From Stutzerimonas stutzeri (GTDB taxonomy: Bacteria > Pseudomonadota > Gammaproteobacteria > Pseudomonadales > Pseudomonadaceae), in assembly GCF_000952685.1 (NCBI RefSeq), contig NZ_JYHV01000012.1, forward strand, positions 1 through 49,287: DNA of 49,287 nt. Direction: 5' to 3'. The position numbers and the translations under genes are program-made. Shown here in pieces: positions 1 to 9,107 of this stretch (positions are counted from its first letter, which is position 1; every line of letters starts with the position of its first letter). The notes below the pieces were generated by a model that saw nothing but the letters and a program-made list of their open reading frames with translations, did no database searches and had not been told where the DNA came from.

Positions 1-58
1 CCTAGGACACCGCCCTTTCACGGCGGTAACAGGGGTTCGAGTCCCCTAGGGGACGCCA
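1..58 (+). tRNA. tRNA-Glu (anticodon TTC), 3' part
   Basis: The window opens inside a tRNA. The anticodon stem CCGCC/GGCGG with loop CTTTCAC gives anticodon TTC (Glu), followed by the T-arm with its GTTCGAG loop, the acceptor strand GGGGAC and an encoded CCA at 56-58. The 5' acceptor strand and most of the D-arm lie before the window. Confidence 0.95.
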
Positions 59-82
59 TTTTTTTTGCCCGTTTTGGGCATC

Positions 83-115
83 AAAGGGTCATTTCTTACG
101 AAATGGCCCTTTTTG
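83..115 (+). terminator. Rho-independent terminator of the tRNA unit
   Basis: The arms AAAGGGTCATTTC (83-95) and GAAATGGCCCTTT (100-112) pair with one G-T wobble around a TTAC loop and run into a T-rich tract. The hairpin lies 25 bases after the tRNA-Glu CCA, so it most likely ends that transcript. Confidence 0.85.
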
Positions 116-284
116 TTTTGGGCGCTCTTTCATCTGTGGTCAGGCTCTGTTCATCAGATTGAAACGATGCTGAATGCTGAATGGTTTGTCATAGATGATC
201 GCCGCGTACGTGACATCCACTGGCGTCTGGCTTCCAATAGAGCATGACCGCAATCTGACGGCGCACTGCACAGCGAGGATAGGC

Positions 285-734
285 ATGATCTGGGACCAGA
301 CCGACGCGTTCATCATCGATTTCATTGTCGAGGCCGAGCATATCGACGAGCTGGGCCACGCCAACAATGCGGTATACGTATCCTGGCTGGAGCGGTGTGC
401 CTGGCAACACTCACAGAGCCTGGGGCTGGGGTTGGAAGACTATCGTCGACTGGACCGCGCCATGGCGGTGCTCAGGCATGAAATCGATTACCTGGCGGCA
501 GCCTATCAGGGCGATCGATTACGGCTGGCGACCTGGATCGTCGATTCCGATCAGCGATTGAAGATGAAGCGTAATTTCCAGTTGGTCAGGCCTGCCGATG
601 GCTGTACCCTGCTACGTGCGCAGACCACCTTCGTTTGCATCCAGCTGTCGAGTGGTAAGCCCAAGCGGATGCCGGCGGAATTCGTGGAGGGGTACGGCAA
701 GGCGCTGATTGAGCCTTACCCCCTCGAACTCTAA
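285..734 (+). CDS. Acyl-CoA thioesterase, 4HBT/hotdog family (YbgC-like)
   Basis: A 149-residue single hotdog domain. Near the N-terminus is the signature DELGHANNAVY (residues 21-31), where Asp21 matches the catalytic aspartate of 4-hydroxybenzoyl-CoA thioesterase relatives, followed by an aromatic-rich helix (WLERCAW). Members hydrolyse acyl-CoA thioesters in the cytoplasm; the substrate cannot be read from sequence. The ORF is open 30 codons further upstream, but ATG 285 is chosen because GAGGAT sits at a normal distance before it and the fold starts there. It stands alone between the tRNA terminator and a convergent small gene. Confidence 0.8.
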   Translation: MIWDQTDAFIIDFIVEAEHIDELGHANNAVYVSWLERCAWQHSQSLGLGLEDYRRLDRAMAVLRHEIDYLAAAYQGDRLRLATWIVDSDQRLKMKRNFQLVRPADGCTLLRAQTTFVCIQLSSGKPKRMPAEFVEGYGKALIEPYPLEL

Positions 735-745
735 CGCACCTCAGG

Positions 746-1024
746 TCAGCGCTGTTCCGGCTTGCTGACGTCGGCGTCGCGGCGCTCTTCGGCGTCCTCG
801 CGCCAGTCGTCCTGGACTTCGTTCTTCATTTTCTGGTCAATGGTTTTGCCGTCTTTCCCGACGTTGGCGGTATTGGCACGCTGATGGGTCTCGCTCATGG
901 CGCTGCCTTGGGTGTCGCCGGCAGCGCCATGCGTGCCGTCATGCATATCGTCCTGATTGGCTATGGCGCTGGTTGCAAGAATGCTGGCAAAGACTGCAAC
1001 GGTCAGGGATATACAGGTATTCAT
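746..1024 (-). CDS. Small exported hydrophilic protein of unknown function
   Basis: A 92-residue protein. Residues 1-22 form a signal peptide (hydrophobic core ISLTVAVFASILATSAIA, cleavage near A-N). The mature part is short, charged and rich in Asp, Glu, Lys, Gln, Gly and His with no hydrophobic core, so it is likely periplasmic and poorly ordered. The longer open frame is rejected because GAGGA stands just before the ATG at 1024 and the signal peptide begins there. I do not recognise a family. It is convergent with the thioesterase gene, with 11 bases between the two stops. Confidence 0.65.
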   Translation of the reverse strand: MNTCISLTVAVFASILATSAIANQDDMHDGTHGAAGDTQGSAMSETHQRANTANVGKDGKTIDQKMKNEVQDDWREDAEERRDADVSKPEQR

Positions 1025-1133
1025 AGGCAATCCTCGGCTGGTGGAATTGTTCAGATCTCTCTGAATCCGACTGGGCATTCGCAGGATTTGTTCGCCTTGA
1101 ACCGATTTTGACGTGCGCAGGCGGTCGACGGGA

Positions 1134-1337
1134 TTATCGGCGACCGAAAGAGCGCTCGAATGCATCGGGCAGCGCGTGGAAGCTAACCACCATTCCATGC
1201 TTCACACGTAAGATTCGGCCACCCAGGGACAGGGTCAGCGGGCTACGTTCCGTAATTACCGCTCCGGAGTCCAGCAGCTCTTCGATGTGCTTGCGTAGCG
1301 CATGGTATTGCCGCTTTTCGTCTTGATGTTCCGGCAT
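1134..1337 (-). CDS. Small conserved-looking cytoplasmic protein, unknown function
   Basis: A 67-residue basic protein with no signal peptide or membrane segment. The first half looks helical (QYHALRKHIEELLDSG), the second half beta-rich (LTLSLGGRILRVKHGMVVSFHA). A GAGGA Shine-Dalgarno six bases before the ATG supports translation. It lies upstream of the small exported protein on the same strand, 109 bases apart, and could share a transcript with it. I do not recognise the family. Confidence 0.55.
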   Translation of the reverse strand: MPEHQDEKRQYHALRKHIEELLDSGAVITERSPLTLSLGGRILRVKHGMVVSFHALPDAFERSFGRR

Positions 1338-1622
1338 GATGCGTCCTCATCCATGAAAGGCGACGGAATTCTAGCAATCTGTGACTGATTTTACATATCA
1401 AAATGACATCATTCGTTACTGCAGAGCTATGCAAGTGCTTCGGTGGCGGTGGCGCCTCTCCAGCGGTCGCTGAATTGATTGTTTCGCCACGCCTTGGGTT
1501 CGCGCTGGCCAGGTCTCGACAAATGGCTGCGTTGCGATCCGCAGATGGACGATAATCACTCTCGCACCGTGGTTAGCGTCCAAAGATTTGCAGTACAGAG
1601 CGGTGCCAATGAGCCGTAGTCG
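1338..1622. other. Intergenic region before dinB, no gene seen
   Basis: This 285-base stretch separates divergent genes. About 1370-1415 is clearly AT-rich and is the likeliest place for promoters. I looked for an SOS box of the CTGT-N8-ACAG type and found none, so damage control of dinB is not evident here. The overlapping open frames are not convincing. Confidence 0.5.
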
Positions 1623-2705
1623 GTGCAGAGCCAAGGAAATTCACTCGTTAACACTTCGCGCAAAATCATCCATGTCGATTGTGACTGCTTCTACGCAGCC
1701 ATCGAAATGCGTGACGATCCGAGTCTCGCGAATCGGCCCATCGCGGTGGGCGGGCTCGCCGACCGTCGCGGCGTCATAGCCACTTGTAATTACGAGGCGC
1801 GCGCTTACGGGGTGCGTTCGGCAATGGCGTCGGGGCATGCGTTGAAGCTTTGCCCGGATCTGCTGATCCTGCGGCCCCGTATGGACGCCTACAAGGAAGC
1901 CTCGCGCGAAATCCACGGCATCTTTCGTACCTATACCGATTTGATCGAGCCGTTATCGCTCGACGAGGCTTATCTCGACGTGAGTGCCTGCGAGCATTTC
2001 GCTGGCAGCGCCACGCGCATTGCCCAGGATATCCGCCGGCGGGTCTGGCAACAGCTGCGCATCACGGTGTCGGCGGGTGTCGCGCCGAACAAGTTTCTCG
2101 CCAAGATAGCCAGTGATTGGAACAAACCGGATGGGCTGTTCGTGATCACTCCAGACCAGATCGATGACTTCGTATTGGCGCTGCCGGTCACCAAGTTGCA
2201 TGGGGTCGGTCGAGTCACCGCCGACAAGCTGAAACGGCTGGGTATTCATACCTGTGCTGATCTGCGCAGCTGGAAACGCCTGGATCTGGTTCGGGACTTC
2301 GGTTCGTTCGGCGAAAGGCTGTGGGGGTTGGCGCATGGAGTCGACGAGCGTCTGGTTCAGGTCGAGAGTCGGCGTCAATCGGTCAGCGTCGAGAACACTT
2401 ACGATCGCGACTTGCCAGATCTTGCGGCCTGTCTCGAGCGGCTGCCCGAATTGCTTGAACAACTCAATGGCAGGATGGCGCGGCTCGATAGCGGCTACCG
2501 TCCGGGCAAACCTTTCGTCAAACTCAAATTCCATGACTTCACCCAGACGACCCTCGAGCAGGCGGGTTCCGGCCTCGAACTGGAGGATTACGCCGACCTT
2601 CTTGCTGGTGCCTTTGCGCGCGGCAAGCGTCCGGTGAGGCTGATTGGCGTCGGGGTTCGCTTGATCGACCTGCGCAGTGGTTTCGAGCAACTTCGCCTGT
2701 TCTAA
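1623..2705 (+). CDS. dinB: DNA polymerase IV (Y-family, translesion)
   Basis: A 360-residue Y-family polymerase (E. coli Pol IV has 351) that extends past lesions and misaligned ends without proofreading. The palm motif HVDCDCFYAAIE near residue 17 carries the first metal-binding Asp; SLDEAYLDVS near 115 carries the Asp-Glu pair. The helix-hairpin-helix thumb (LHGVGRVTADKLKRLGI) and the little-finger domain follow. The C-terminal SGFEQLRLF resembles a beta-clamp binding tail. The frame opens with GTG at 1623, the only plausible start before the conserved block (SRKIIHVDCD), giving about ten extra N-terminal residues. It is followed by a clear terminator. Confidence 0.95.
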   Translation: MQSQGNSLVNTSRKIIHVDCDCFYAAIEMRDDPSLANRPIAVGGLADRRGVIATCNYEARAYGVRSAMASGHALKLCPDLLILRPRMDAYKEASREIHGIFRTYTDLIEPLSLDEAYLDVSACEHFAGSATRIAQDIRRRVWQQLRITVSAGVAPNKFLAKIASDWNKPDGLFVITPDQIDDFVLALPVTKLHGVGRVTADKLKRLGIHTCADLRSWKRLDLVRDFGSFGERLWGLAHGVDERLVQVESRRQSVSVENTYDRDLPDLAACLERLPELLEQLNGRMARLDSGYRPGKPFVKLKFHDFTQTTLEQAGSGLELEDYADLLAGAFARGKRPVRLIGVGVRLIDLRSGFEQLRLF

Positions 2706-2801
2706 GGCCGCCCGCCGCGCGGACCCACCTCTGGTTCAGGCATTCAAGAAGGCTGGTTAATGACCAGGCTTCCACGACGAAACCTACCGCCAGAAATAAG
2801 C

Positions 2802-2826
2802 AGGGCCGCTCACTGAGCGGCCCTTT
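2802..2826 (+). terminator. Rho-independent terminator after dinB
   Basis: The arms AGGGCCGCTCA and TGAGCGGCCCT form a GC-rich stem followed by TTT. It lies about 100 bases after the dinB stop in the expected orientation. Confidence 0.75.
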
Positions 2827-3156
2827 GCCTGGGGTGTAAAAGAGGGGATCCCTGGCCTGCCTGTACCAGGGCCCCCGAAACGGTTATCTGGATATTTGCA
2901 TGGGGCGTGCCAGTTTTCAGCGAGCGGTTTGCCGCATAGTGTTTGCCCGATCCGTCGAATGCCGTCAGGCGACTTCCGAGCAGCCGCACAGCCTGAAGCC
3001 GCGCGGCATGCGGCGATGAGAGGGTCGGCGGGGAAATGTCAGAGACAGCGCTTTCGCGCTTCGAGCGGAGCGGGCGTGCGGGACGCCCGGTTTTCTGCAC
3101 TGTTTCAGTCTGTTTGAGTTGCTTTCGTTGGGTGCAATGCCCAGCTTTGGCGCAGC
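2827..3156. other. Gene-free interval with stable hairpins
   Basis: These 330 bases lie between the dinB terminator and the stop of the META lipoprotein gene. Open frames here run antisense into the neighbour and have no family character. The stretch holds a hairpin AGCGC-TTTC-GCGCT (3047-3060) and then a terminator-like hairpin. This could be the end of an untranslated transcript, but I could not find a convincing promoter. Confidence 0.4.
3071..3095 (+). terminator. Terminator-like hairpin, plus strand
   Basis: Stem CGGGCGT (3071-3077) and ACGCCCG (3083-3089) around a GCGGG loop, followed by GTTTTCT. The T-rich side lies on the plus strand, so it does not suit the minus-strand gene that ends at 3157, and dinB already has its own terminator 250 bases earlier. 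Confidence 0.5.
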
Positions 3157-3558
3157 TTAGTTCTGTTCCGGCCAGACGCGTAGCGGGGCGCCCTCGGTGG
3201 GCCAGAAGCGCAGCTGATCGATCTTGGAAACATCCCAGCGCTCGACCCGTGACAGCAACTCCAGAAACCGCTGCTCCTGCTTCATGATGTGCTCGGCGCA
3301 TATCTTGCGCGTGCTTCCGATCTCGCTGAAGCGAAGCTTCTGGTGCTCGATCTGATAGCTGGCGAACCAATGATTACAGCCAGCGTTGCCGTAGGCGCGG
3401 TCTTCGCTGAACGTCAGCGAGACCGGATTGCGTCCAACCACGGGTTCGTCGCCGATCCACTCAGCGATATAAGTGACGTCGTTCTGTAGCGTCAGTGGCT
3501 CGACCGAGCAACCTGCAACGGACACCACGGCCAAGCCGGCCATGATCAACGTTCTCAT
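3157..3558 (-). CDS. Lipoprotein with META (HslJ-like) domain
   Basis: A 133-residue predicted lipoprotein: a hydrophobic signal (LIMAGLAVVSVAGC) ends in a lipobox whose Cys would be acylated after cleavage. The rest matches the META/HslJ fold, with the pattern PVSLTFSEDRAYGNAGCNHWFASY followed by a conserved Cys (RKICAE) and the segment QEQRFLELLSRVERW. Such proteins sit in the envelope and are linked to heat or novobiocin tolerance in E. coli HslJ; the molecular role is unknown. The open frame extends upstream, but the lipoprotein start at 3558 is clear and overlaps the preceding stop by four bases, implying translational coupling. Confidence 0.8.
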   Translation of the reverse strand: MRTLIMAGLAVVSVAGCSVEPLTLQNDVTYIAEWIGDEPVVGRNPVSLTFSEDRAYGNAGCNHWFASYQIEHQKLRFSEIGSTRKICAEHIMKQEQRFLELLSRVERWDVSKIDQLRFWPTEGAPLRVWPEQN

Positions 3559-3992
3559 GGCTGTGCCCTCTGGCAGGTCGGGCACAGATGCTGGCCGGCG
3601 TTGTTCTTCCAGCCCAGCTCCGCGATCCGCGCTTCGGCCGCCGGGGCACGTGCGGTATCGCCTTTGGCGGCATCCACGGCGAACTCGAAATCGAGTTGTT
3701 TTCCGCAGCCGTCGCAGTCGACCTGCCAATTGAGAATCGCCAGCTCACGGAAGACCGGTCCGTTCGCCACAGCCATCCATTGACCCGGCGGATTGATCAA
3801 GTGGCGAACCTTGTCGACCGTCAGGCGCTGAAAGAGGTCACGACTGCCTTTGAGCGTGACGATCAGAATATCGCCTGAACGCACATTGCCGCCGTTACCG
3901 GTGACTTGATAGCGGCCCGGTGCCAGGGCTCGGCATTCGGTCAGTGTGTGTCCGGGATTGAGCAGGTTGTAGCGAAAATCGTGTTCGGCCAT
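3555..3992 (-). CDS. Zinc-ribbon protein of unknown function
   Basis: A 145-residue protein. The N-terminal half is beta-rich (RYQVTGNGGNVRSGDILIVTLKG), resembling a small barrel. The C-terminal half carries two CxxC pairs, C93-x2-C96 and C137-x2-C140, typical of a zinc ribbon. No signal peptide or membrane segment. Start chosen at MAEHDF; an upstream ATG in frame adds 18 low-complexity residues. Its stop overlaps the start of the META lipoprotein by four bases, so the two are a coupled pair. I cannot name the family. Confidence 0.65.
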   Translation of the reverse strand: MAEHDFRYNLLNPGHTLTECRALAPGRYQVTGNGGNVRSGDILIVTLKGSRDLFQRLTVDKVRHLINPPGQWMAVANGPVFRELAILNWQVDCDGCGKQLDFEFAVDAAKGDTARAPAAEARIAELGWKNNAGQHLCPTCQRAQP

Positions 3993-4210
3993 GACTCGCG
4001 ATCGATAGGGATGAGGGGAAGGTTGCGCAGGGGGCAATGCTAGCACGGCGGGGTGTTGGGCGTACCCGACGTGGAACGGGAGGTAATCGTTGCGGTCGGT
4101 CGGTATCTATCGTGTTCGCTTGTGTTGGAAATATCGGTACTTGCCGGGTCCACCGGCAAGCGGGTTCCGAAAGGATGTGATCGCGATTGAATGCGACGCG
4201 ATGCCTGCCG

Positions 4211-5005
4211 CTATGGCTGAGTACTGGTGAAGGTTTCGTCAAGGAAGCGCTGCATGTCGTTCCAGGAACGCTCGTCGGCGGCTTTGTTGTAGGCCACGTC
4301 GACACCTTTCTCCTGAAATTTATCTGCATCGGGGTTGCTGAAGCCATGCTTGGCGCCAGGTAGGCTGACGAGCTGATAGTCGGCACCGGCTGCGACCATT
4401 TCCGAGCTCAGTGCCGCCACGTCTTCGGCGCTGACCATGCTATCTGCGCTGCCGTGTTCGACCAGTACACGGGCCTTGATGCTGCCGGGAACGGCGCGGG
4501 TTTGCGTCGCCAGTGCGCCGTGGAAGCTAACCACGCCCTCGAGCGGTACGCCCTGACGCGCCATGTCCAGCACCACCTTGCCGCCGAAGCAGTAGCCGAT
4601 CGCGGCAAGCTTGGCGGCGTCCGTCTGCTGTTGCTGCTTAAGCAGATCAAGACCGGCGTTGAAGCGCTCCTTGGCAGCATCGGAGTTGGCCAGGGCGGCT
4701 TGCATGAAACTCATGGCGTCCTTGGGATGCTCGGTGTTCTTGCCCTCGCCATACATGTCGATCGCCAGTGCGCTGTAGCCCAGCGCGGCCAGGTCACGGG
4801 CGCGGCTTTTGGCATAGTCGTTGAGGCCCCACCACTCATGAACCACCACGATACCGGGGCGCTTGCCTTCGATGGCGTCGTCGTAGGCGTAGTACCCGAT
4901 CATCTCGGTTCCGTCGGCGGCGGTATAGGGCATCTCTTGAGTCTGGACCTCGGCTTGGGCGAGGGTGCTGGCGGCCATCAGCGCGCCGAGCAGACAGTAG
5001 CGCAT
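4211..5005 (-). CDS. Dienelactone hydrolase-family alpha/beta hydrolase, exported
   Basis: A 264-residue hydrolase with an N-terminal signal peptide (cleavage near AQA-EV, residues 17-19), so probably periplasmic. The DLH triad is readable: nucleophile Cys139 in GYCFGG, Asp188 in GSADSM and His220 in AKHGFS; the upstream motif VVVHEWWGLN is also typical. The family cleaves dienelactones or related esters; with no aromatic-degradation genes nearby the real substrate is open. The start at 5005 has an AAGGAGCTC Shine-Dalgarno. It lies downstream of the nap operon but is separated by a terminator. A hairpin (CTTGCCGG/CCGGCAAG, 4140-4160) about 50 bases after the stop may end its transcript. Confidence 0.85.
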   Translation of the reverse strand: MRYCLLGALMAASTLAQAEVQTQEMPYTAADGTEMIGYYAYDDAIEGKRPGIVVVHEWWGLNDYAKSRARDLAALGYSALAIDMYGEGKNTEHPKDAMSFMQAALANSDAAKERFNAGLDLLKQQQQTDAAKLAAIGYCFGGKVVLDMARQGVPLEGVVSFHGALATQTRAVPGSIKARVLVEHGSADSMVSAEDVAALSSEMVAAGADYQLVSLPGAKHGFSNPDADKFQEKGVDVAYNKAADERSWNDMQRFLDETFTSTQP

Positions 5006-5120
5006 GGTAGAGCTCCTTGTTTGGGTACCGTTGATTGATAGCCGTTGTTCGACTCGCACGCAACTGCGTCGTTCATGGCCGGTGTACGGGCATGCAACGA
5101 AGAGTGTGGGAGGTGCAGTT

Positions 5121-5151
5121 CAAAAGCCGGCGCGGCTTGTAAGGCCGCGCC
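5121..5151 (-). terminator. Rho-independent terminator of the nap operon
   Basis: Read on the minus strand, GGCGCGGC and GCCGCGCC form a stem with loop CTTACAA, followed by GGCTTTTG. It lies directly after the napC stop at 5161. Confidence 0.75.
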
Positions 5152-5160
5152 AGTTTGGGG

Positions 5161-5757
5161 TTACCAGCCCGGCACGCCGTGCATGTCCGGCAACCGATGA
5201 GCGATGCCCTTGTGGCAATCGATACAGGTGGCTTCGCCGTTGGCCAGAGCGGTGGAATGGAACTGTGAAGCGCGCTTGCTCTGGCGAGTGAAATCCATGA
5301 ACTCGAAGTTGTGGCAATTACGGCATTCCAGCGAGTCGTTAGCCTTCAAGCGCCGCCACTCATGCTCGGCCAATTCCCGGCGCATGCCGAGGAATTTCTC
5401 GCGCGTGTTGATGGTGCCGAAGATCTTGCCCCAGACCTCCTTGGACGCCTGCATCTTGCGCGCGATCTTGTCCGTCCATTCATGCGGGACATGGCAGTCC
5501 GGGCAGGTAGCGCGCACACCCGAGCGGTTGGTGTAGTGGATGGTGTCCTTAATCTCCATGTACACGTTATCTTCCATCTCGTGACAGGAGATGCAGAAGG
5601 CTTCGGTGTTGGTCGCTTCGAGCGCGGTGTTGAACCCGCCCCAGAAGATGATCCCCGCGAGGAATCCGCCAAGGGTTAGCACGCCCAGGCTGTAGTGCAC
5701 GCTCGGGCGGCGCAGGACCGTCCAGTATCGCTTGAGAAACGACAGTATCGACTTCAT
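5161..5757 (-). CDS. napC: NapC, membrane-anchored tetrahaem c-type cytochrome
   Basis: A 198-residue quinol dehydrogenase that passes electrons from ubiquinol or menaquinol to the NapAB complex. One N-terminal membrane helix (about residues 22-40) anchors it; the periplasmic part has four CxxCH haem sites at Cys55, Cys85, Cys145 and Cys178. Motif spacing and length match the NapC/NirT family. It is the last gene of napEDABC, 10 bases after napB, and is followed by a terminator. The position in the operon separates it from NirT or TorC relatives. Confidence 0.96.
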   Translation of the reverse strand: MKSILSFLKRYWTVLRRPSVHYSLGVLTLGGFLAGIIFWGGFNTALEATNTEAFCISCHEMEDNVYMEIKDTIHYTNRSGVRATCPDCHVPHEWTDKIARKMQASKEVWGKIFGTINTREKFLGMRRELAEHEWRRLKANDSLECRNCHNFEFMDFTRQSKRASQFHSTALANGEATCIDCHKGIAHRLPDMHGVPGW

Positions 5758-5767
5758 CCCGGCGCCC

Positions 5768-6250
5768 TCATTCTTCGTTCTGTTTGTTTTCGTGATACAG
5801 CAGCTTGTCTATGTTCTTGAAGTCGTTCTCCACCAGCGGCTTCACATCGTGTTGCACCACATGGCACTGGGTGCAGAAATATCGACGAGGGGCCACCGCA
5901 CCCAACGTCTGGCCGTCCCGATCGGTGAAATGCGTGATGCTGATCATCGGCGCCTGGGTGCGGGCACTGTTAGCTCGGCTATGGCATGCCAGGCACTTGT
6001 TGCCGTTCTTGTCCATCTGATAACCGCGAATGGTGTGTGGGATGGTCGGCGGTTGCTCGGGGTAGTTGCGCTCGCGCTTGAGATCCTTGTTTTCCTCATC
6101 TTTGAGAGGTGGGGGTGTGAACTCCTGGGTAATGGTGCCGCCCGGCCGGCGTCCGTCCGGAGCAGGGGCATCCAAGGGATAGTCCGGCCCGGCGGCAATC
6201 GCCAGGCCAAACACCGCGAGGAGCGTCAAAGGCAGTAGACGAAATTTCAT
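5768..6250 (-). CDS. napB: NapB, dihaem cytochrome c subunit of periplasmic nitrate reductase
   Basis: A 160-residue precursor with a Sec signal ([18 protein letters not shown]). Two haem-binding motifs are present, C86-L-A-C-H90 and C126-T-Q-C-H130, with the NapB stretches [13 protein letters not shown] and [13 protein letters not shown]. It receives electrons from NapC and feeds the iron-sulfur cluster of NapA. The longer frame is rejected; the start at 6250 has GGAGAGTCGCC before it and begins the signal peptide. It starts 11 bases after napA. Confidence 0.96.
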   Translation of the reverse strand: MKFRLLPLTLLAVFGLAIAAGPDYPLDAPAPDGRRPGGTITQEFTPPPLKDEENKDLKRERNYPEQPPTIPHTIRGYQMDKNGNKCLACHSRANSARTQAPMISITHFTDRDGQTLGAVAPRRYFCTQCHVVQHDVKPLVENDFKNIDKLLYHENKQNEE

Positions 6251-6261
6251 GGCGACTCTCC

Positions 6262-8766
6262 TCAGGCGATGCTGACCACTTCGATCTTCACGGCGCATTT
6301 CTTGTAGTCGGTTTGCTTGGAGATCGGGTCGGTCGCGTCGAGGGTGACCTTGTTGATCAGTTTGTTGGCATCGAAGAAGGGCACGAAGATCAAGCCTTTC
6401 GGCGGCTTGTTGCGCCCTCGGGTTTCGACACGGGCCTGCATTTCCCCACGACGGCTGATCACCTTGACCACGCTGCCACGGCGCGCCTTGAGGTCGCGGG
6501 CATCGTCGGGGTGCATATACAGCAGCGCATCAGGAACTGCCTGGTGCAGCTCATCGACACGCTGAGTCATGCTGCCGGTGTGCCAGTGTTCGAGAACACG
6601 GCCGGTGCTCAGCCAGAACGGATAATCCTGGTCCGGTACTTCGGCCGGAACCTCGTAGGGCAGGGCGAAGATGATCGCCTTTTTGTCCGGGTAGCCGTAG
6701 AACTGCACGCCCGTGCCTTTCTCGACGTACGGGTCATATCCCTCGCGGTAGCGCCATAGCGTTTCCTTGCCGTCCACGACCGGCCAGCGCAAGCCGCGTT
6801 CCTGGTGATAGCGGTCGAAGTCGGCTAGGTCGTGACCATGGCCGCGACCGAACTGGGCGTACTCCTCGAATAGGCCTTTCTGCACGTAGAAGCCGTAGGC
6901 CTCCGATTCCTGGTTGCGGTAGCCCTCGGCAATGTCGCTGGTGGGGAAGCGGTCCACCTGGCCGTTCTTGAATAGCACCTCGAACAAGGTCTTGCCTTTC
7001 AGCTCCGGCGCCTTGGCCAGCAGCTCGGCTGGCCAGACCTCGTCCGTGGTGAAGCGCTTGGAGAATTCCATCAGCTGCCAGAGATCCGAGCGTGCCTCGC
7101 CGGGCGCACTGACCAACTGGTGCCATACATGCGTGCGGCGCTCGGCGTTGCCGTAGGCGCCTTCCTTTTCCACCCACATGGCGGCAGGAAGAATCAGGTC
7201 GGCGGCCTGGGCGGACACCGTGGGGTAGACGTCGGAAACGATGACGAAGGTTTCCGGGTTGCGCCAGCCGGGCAGCACCTCCTGCATGATGTTCGGGCCG
7301 GCCTGCATGTTATTGGTGGCCTGGGTCCAGTAGACCTTGAGGTTGCCGTCCTTCAGCTCGCGGCTCTGCTGGACGGCATGGAAACCGGGCTTTTCCTGGA
7401 TGGTGCCTTCGGGCAGCTTCCAGATCTTCTCGGTTACGGCGCGGTGCTTGGGGTTGGTGACGACCATGTCCGCAGGCAGGCGATGGGAGAAGGTGCCGAC
7501 TTCGCGTGCGGTGCCGCATGCCGATGGCTGGCCGGTGAGCGAGAAGGGGCTGTTGCCGGGCTCGCTGATCTTCCCGGTGAGCAGGTGGATGTTGTAGATC
7601 ATGTTGTTCGCCCAGACACCGCGGGTGTGCTGGTTGAAGCCCATGGTCCAGAACGACATCACCTTGGTCTTTGGATCGGCATACAGCTCGGCCAGTGCTT
7701 TCAGGCGCTCGGCGGGTACGCCCGACTCGTGCGCGGCGTGCTCCAAGGTGTAGGGCTTGAGGAACTCGGCGTAGTCCTCGAAGCTGATGTCGGTCCAACT
7801 GCCGGCGACGGCGGCGTTTTCCGCCTTCAGTTCACGCGGATCGGTCGGACGCAGGCCGTAACCGATATTGGTCGCGCCCTTGGCAAACTTGGTGTGGTTC
7901 TTGACGAAGTCCTGATTGACCGCTCCGCTTTGGATGATGTGATTGGCGATGTAGTTGAGGATCACCAGATCGGTCTGCGGATTGAAGACCATCGGGATAT
8001 CGGCCAGGTCGAAGCTGCGATGCTCGAAGGTCGACATGACCGCGACCTTGACGTGCGGCGCGCTCAGGCGGCGATCGGTCACTCGGGTCCAGAGCACGGG
8101 GTGCATCTCGGCCATGTTCGACCCCCAGAGCACGAAGGCGTCTGCGGCTTCGATATCGTCGTAGCAGCCCATCGGCTCGTCCATGCCGAAGGTGCGCATG
8201 AAGCCAACGGCCGCAGATGCCATGCAATGGCGAGCATTGGGGTCGAGGTTGTTGGAACGGAAGCCGGCCTTCATCAGCTTGTTGGCCGCATAGCCTTCCC
8301 ACACGGTCCACTGGCCGGAACCGAACATGCCGACCGAGCTCGGGCCGCTCTCCCTGAGCGCGGCCTTGTATTTCTCCTCCATTATGTCGAAGGCCTGTTC
8401 CCAGCTGACCGGCTGGAACTCGCCCTGCTTGTCGTACTGGCCGTTCTTCATGCGCAGCAGCGGTTGCGTCAGGCGGTCGGTGCCGTACATGATCTTCGAC
8501 AGGAAGTAGCCCTTGACGCAGTTGACGCCGCGATTCACCTCGGCCTTGACGTCGCCGTGAGTAGCCACGACTCGATCGCCGGCGGTGGCGACCATCACGC
8601 CACATCCGGTGCCACAGAAACGGCAGGGCGCCTTGTGCCACTTGAGCGCCGTCGCCTCCGGGTCGGTAATCAAATTGCTGGCGCTGGTGGCGATCGGGAT
8701 CCCCGCCACGCTGGCTGCGATAGCCGCGGCATTGGCCTTGGCAAATTGACGTCGTGTGAGGCTCAT
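6262..8766 (-). CDS. napA: NapA, catalytic subunit of periplasmic nitrate reductase
   Basis: An 834-residue molybdoenzyme that reduces nitrate to nitrite in the periplasm. The N-terminus has a twin-arginine signal ([15 protein letters not shown]). A [4Fe-4S] site follows with Cys48, Cys51, Cys55 and Cys83 (CRFCGTGC ... VNC). Cys181 in ARHCMAS is the molybdenum ligand expected for NapA. The remaining body carries the bis-MGD cofactor domains, ending in the molydopterin dinucleotide-binding domain. Length matches the family (about 830). Its start overlaps the napD stop by four bases. The nearby modEABC genes would supply its molybdate. Confidence 0.98.
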   Translation of the reverse strand: MSLTRRQFAKANAAAIAASVAGIPIATSASNLITDPEATALKWHKAPCRFCGTGCGVMVATAGDRVVATHGDVKAEVNRGVNCVKGYFLSKIMYGTDRLTQPLLRMKNGQYDKQGEFQPVSWEQAFDIMEEKYKAALRESGPSSVGMFGSGQWTVWEGYAANKLMKAGFRSNNLDPNARHCMASAAVGFMRTFGMDEPMGCYDDIEAADAFVLWGSNMAEMHPVLWTRVTDRRLSAPHVKVAVMSTFEHRSFDLADIPMVFNPQTDLVILNYIANHIIQSGAVNQDFVKNHTKFAKGATNIGYGLRPTDPRELKAENAAVAGSWTDISFEDYAEFLKPYTLEHAAHESGVPAERLKALAELYADPKTKVMSFWTMGFNQHTRGVWANNMIYNIHLLTGKISEPGNSPFSLTGQPSACGTAREVGTFSHRLPADMVVTNPKHRAVTEKIWKLPEGTIQEKPGFHAVQQSRELKDGNLKVYWTQATNNMQAGPNIMQEVLPGWRNPETFVIVSDVYPTVSAQAADLILPAAMWVEKEGAYGNAERRTHVWHQLVSAPGEARSDLWQLMEFSKRFTTDEVWPAELLAKAPELKGKTLFEVLFKNGQVDRFPTSDIAEGYRNQESEAYGFYVQKGLFEEYAQFGRGHGHDLADFDRYHQERGLRWPVVDGKETLWRYREGYDPYVEKGTGVQFYGYPDKKAIIFALPYEVPAEVPDQDYPFWLSTGRVLEHWHTGSMTQRVDELHQAVPDALLYMHPDDARDLKARRGSVVKVISRRGEMQARVETRGRNKPPKGLIFVPFFDANKLINKVTLDATDPISKQTDYKKCAVKIEVVSIA

Positions 8767-9032
8767 TCAGGCTCTCCTTCTGGTGAGAGGAGTTCGTGGT
8801 AAATCAGGGCAGCGTTGAGAACGCCGGGTATTTGTTGGATATGGTTGATCGTGTCGAGAATGCGGCTTTCGTGCTCGGCCTCCAGAACAACCACCAATTT
8901 CCCGGCAGCACTCTCTTGGTGCAGCTCGATTCCTGGCAGTAGGACAAGATTTCGTTTAGTGGCTTCGAGCAACTCGGGGCGGCAATGCACGAGCAGGCTG
9001 GCGATATGCAGAGCATCGTTTCTTTCGTTCAT
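8763..9032 (-). CDS. napD: NapD, NapA signal-peptide chaperone
   Basis: An 89-residue cytoplasmic protein with the ferredoxin-like NapD pattern: [12 protein letters not shown] near residue 10, [10 protein letters not shown] around 35, and the stretch [20 protein letters not shown]. It binds the twin-arginine signal of NapA and holds back export until the cofactor is loaded. It is translationally coupled to napA by a four-base overlap. It follows napE after 75 bases; no napF lies between. Confidence 0.95.
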   Translation of the reverse strand: MNERNDALHIASLLVHCRPELLEATKRNLVLLPGIELHQESAAGKLVVVLEAEHESRILDTINHIQQIPGVLNAALIYHELLSPEGEPE

Positions 9033-9107
9033 TTTCTAGGTAAGGCTCCGCCTGCTTGGTGCAAGGCAACTAAGGGGGACTCTCTGCAATAACGACTGGG
9101 CGGGGGA

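Noticed and set aside
1380..1622. SOS box for dinB
   Set aside because: No CTGT-N8-ACAG sequence is present in the upstream region.
7120..8802. 560-codon open frame antisense to napA
   Set aside because: It is the mirror of a perfectly recognisable napA in high-GC DNA, with a His/Gly/Val-rich composition and no family character.
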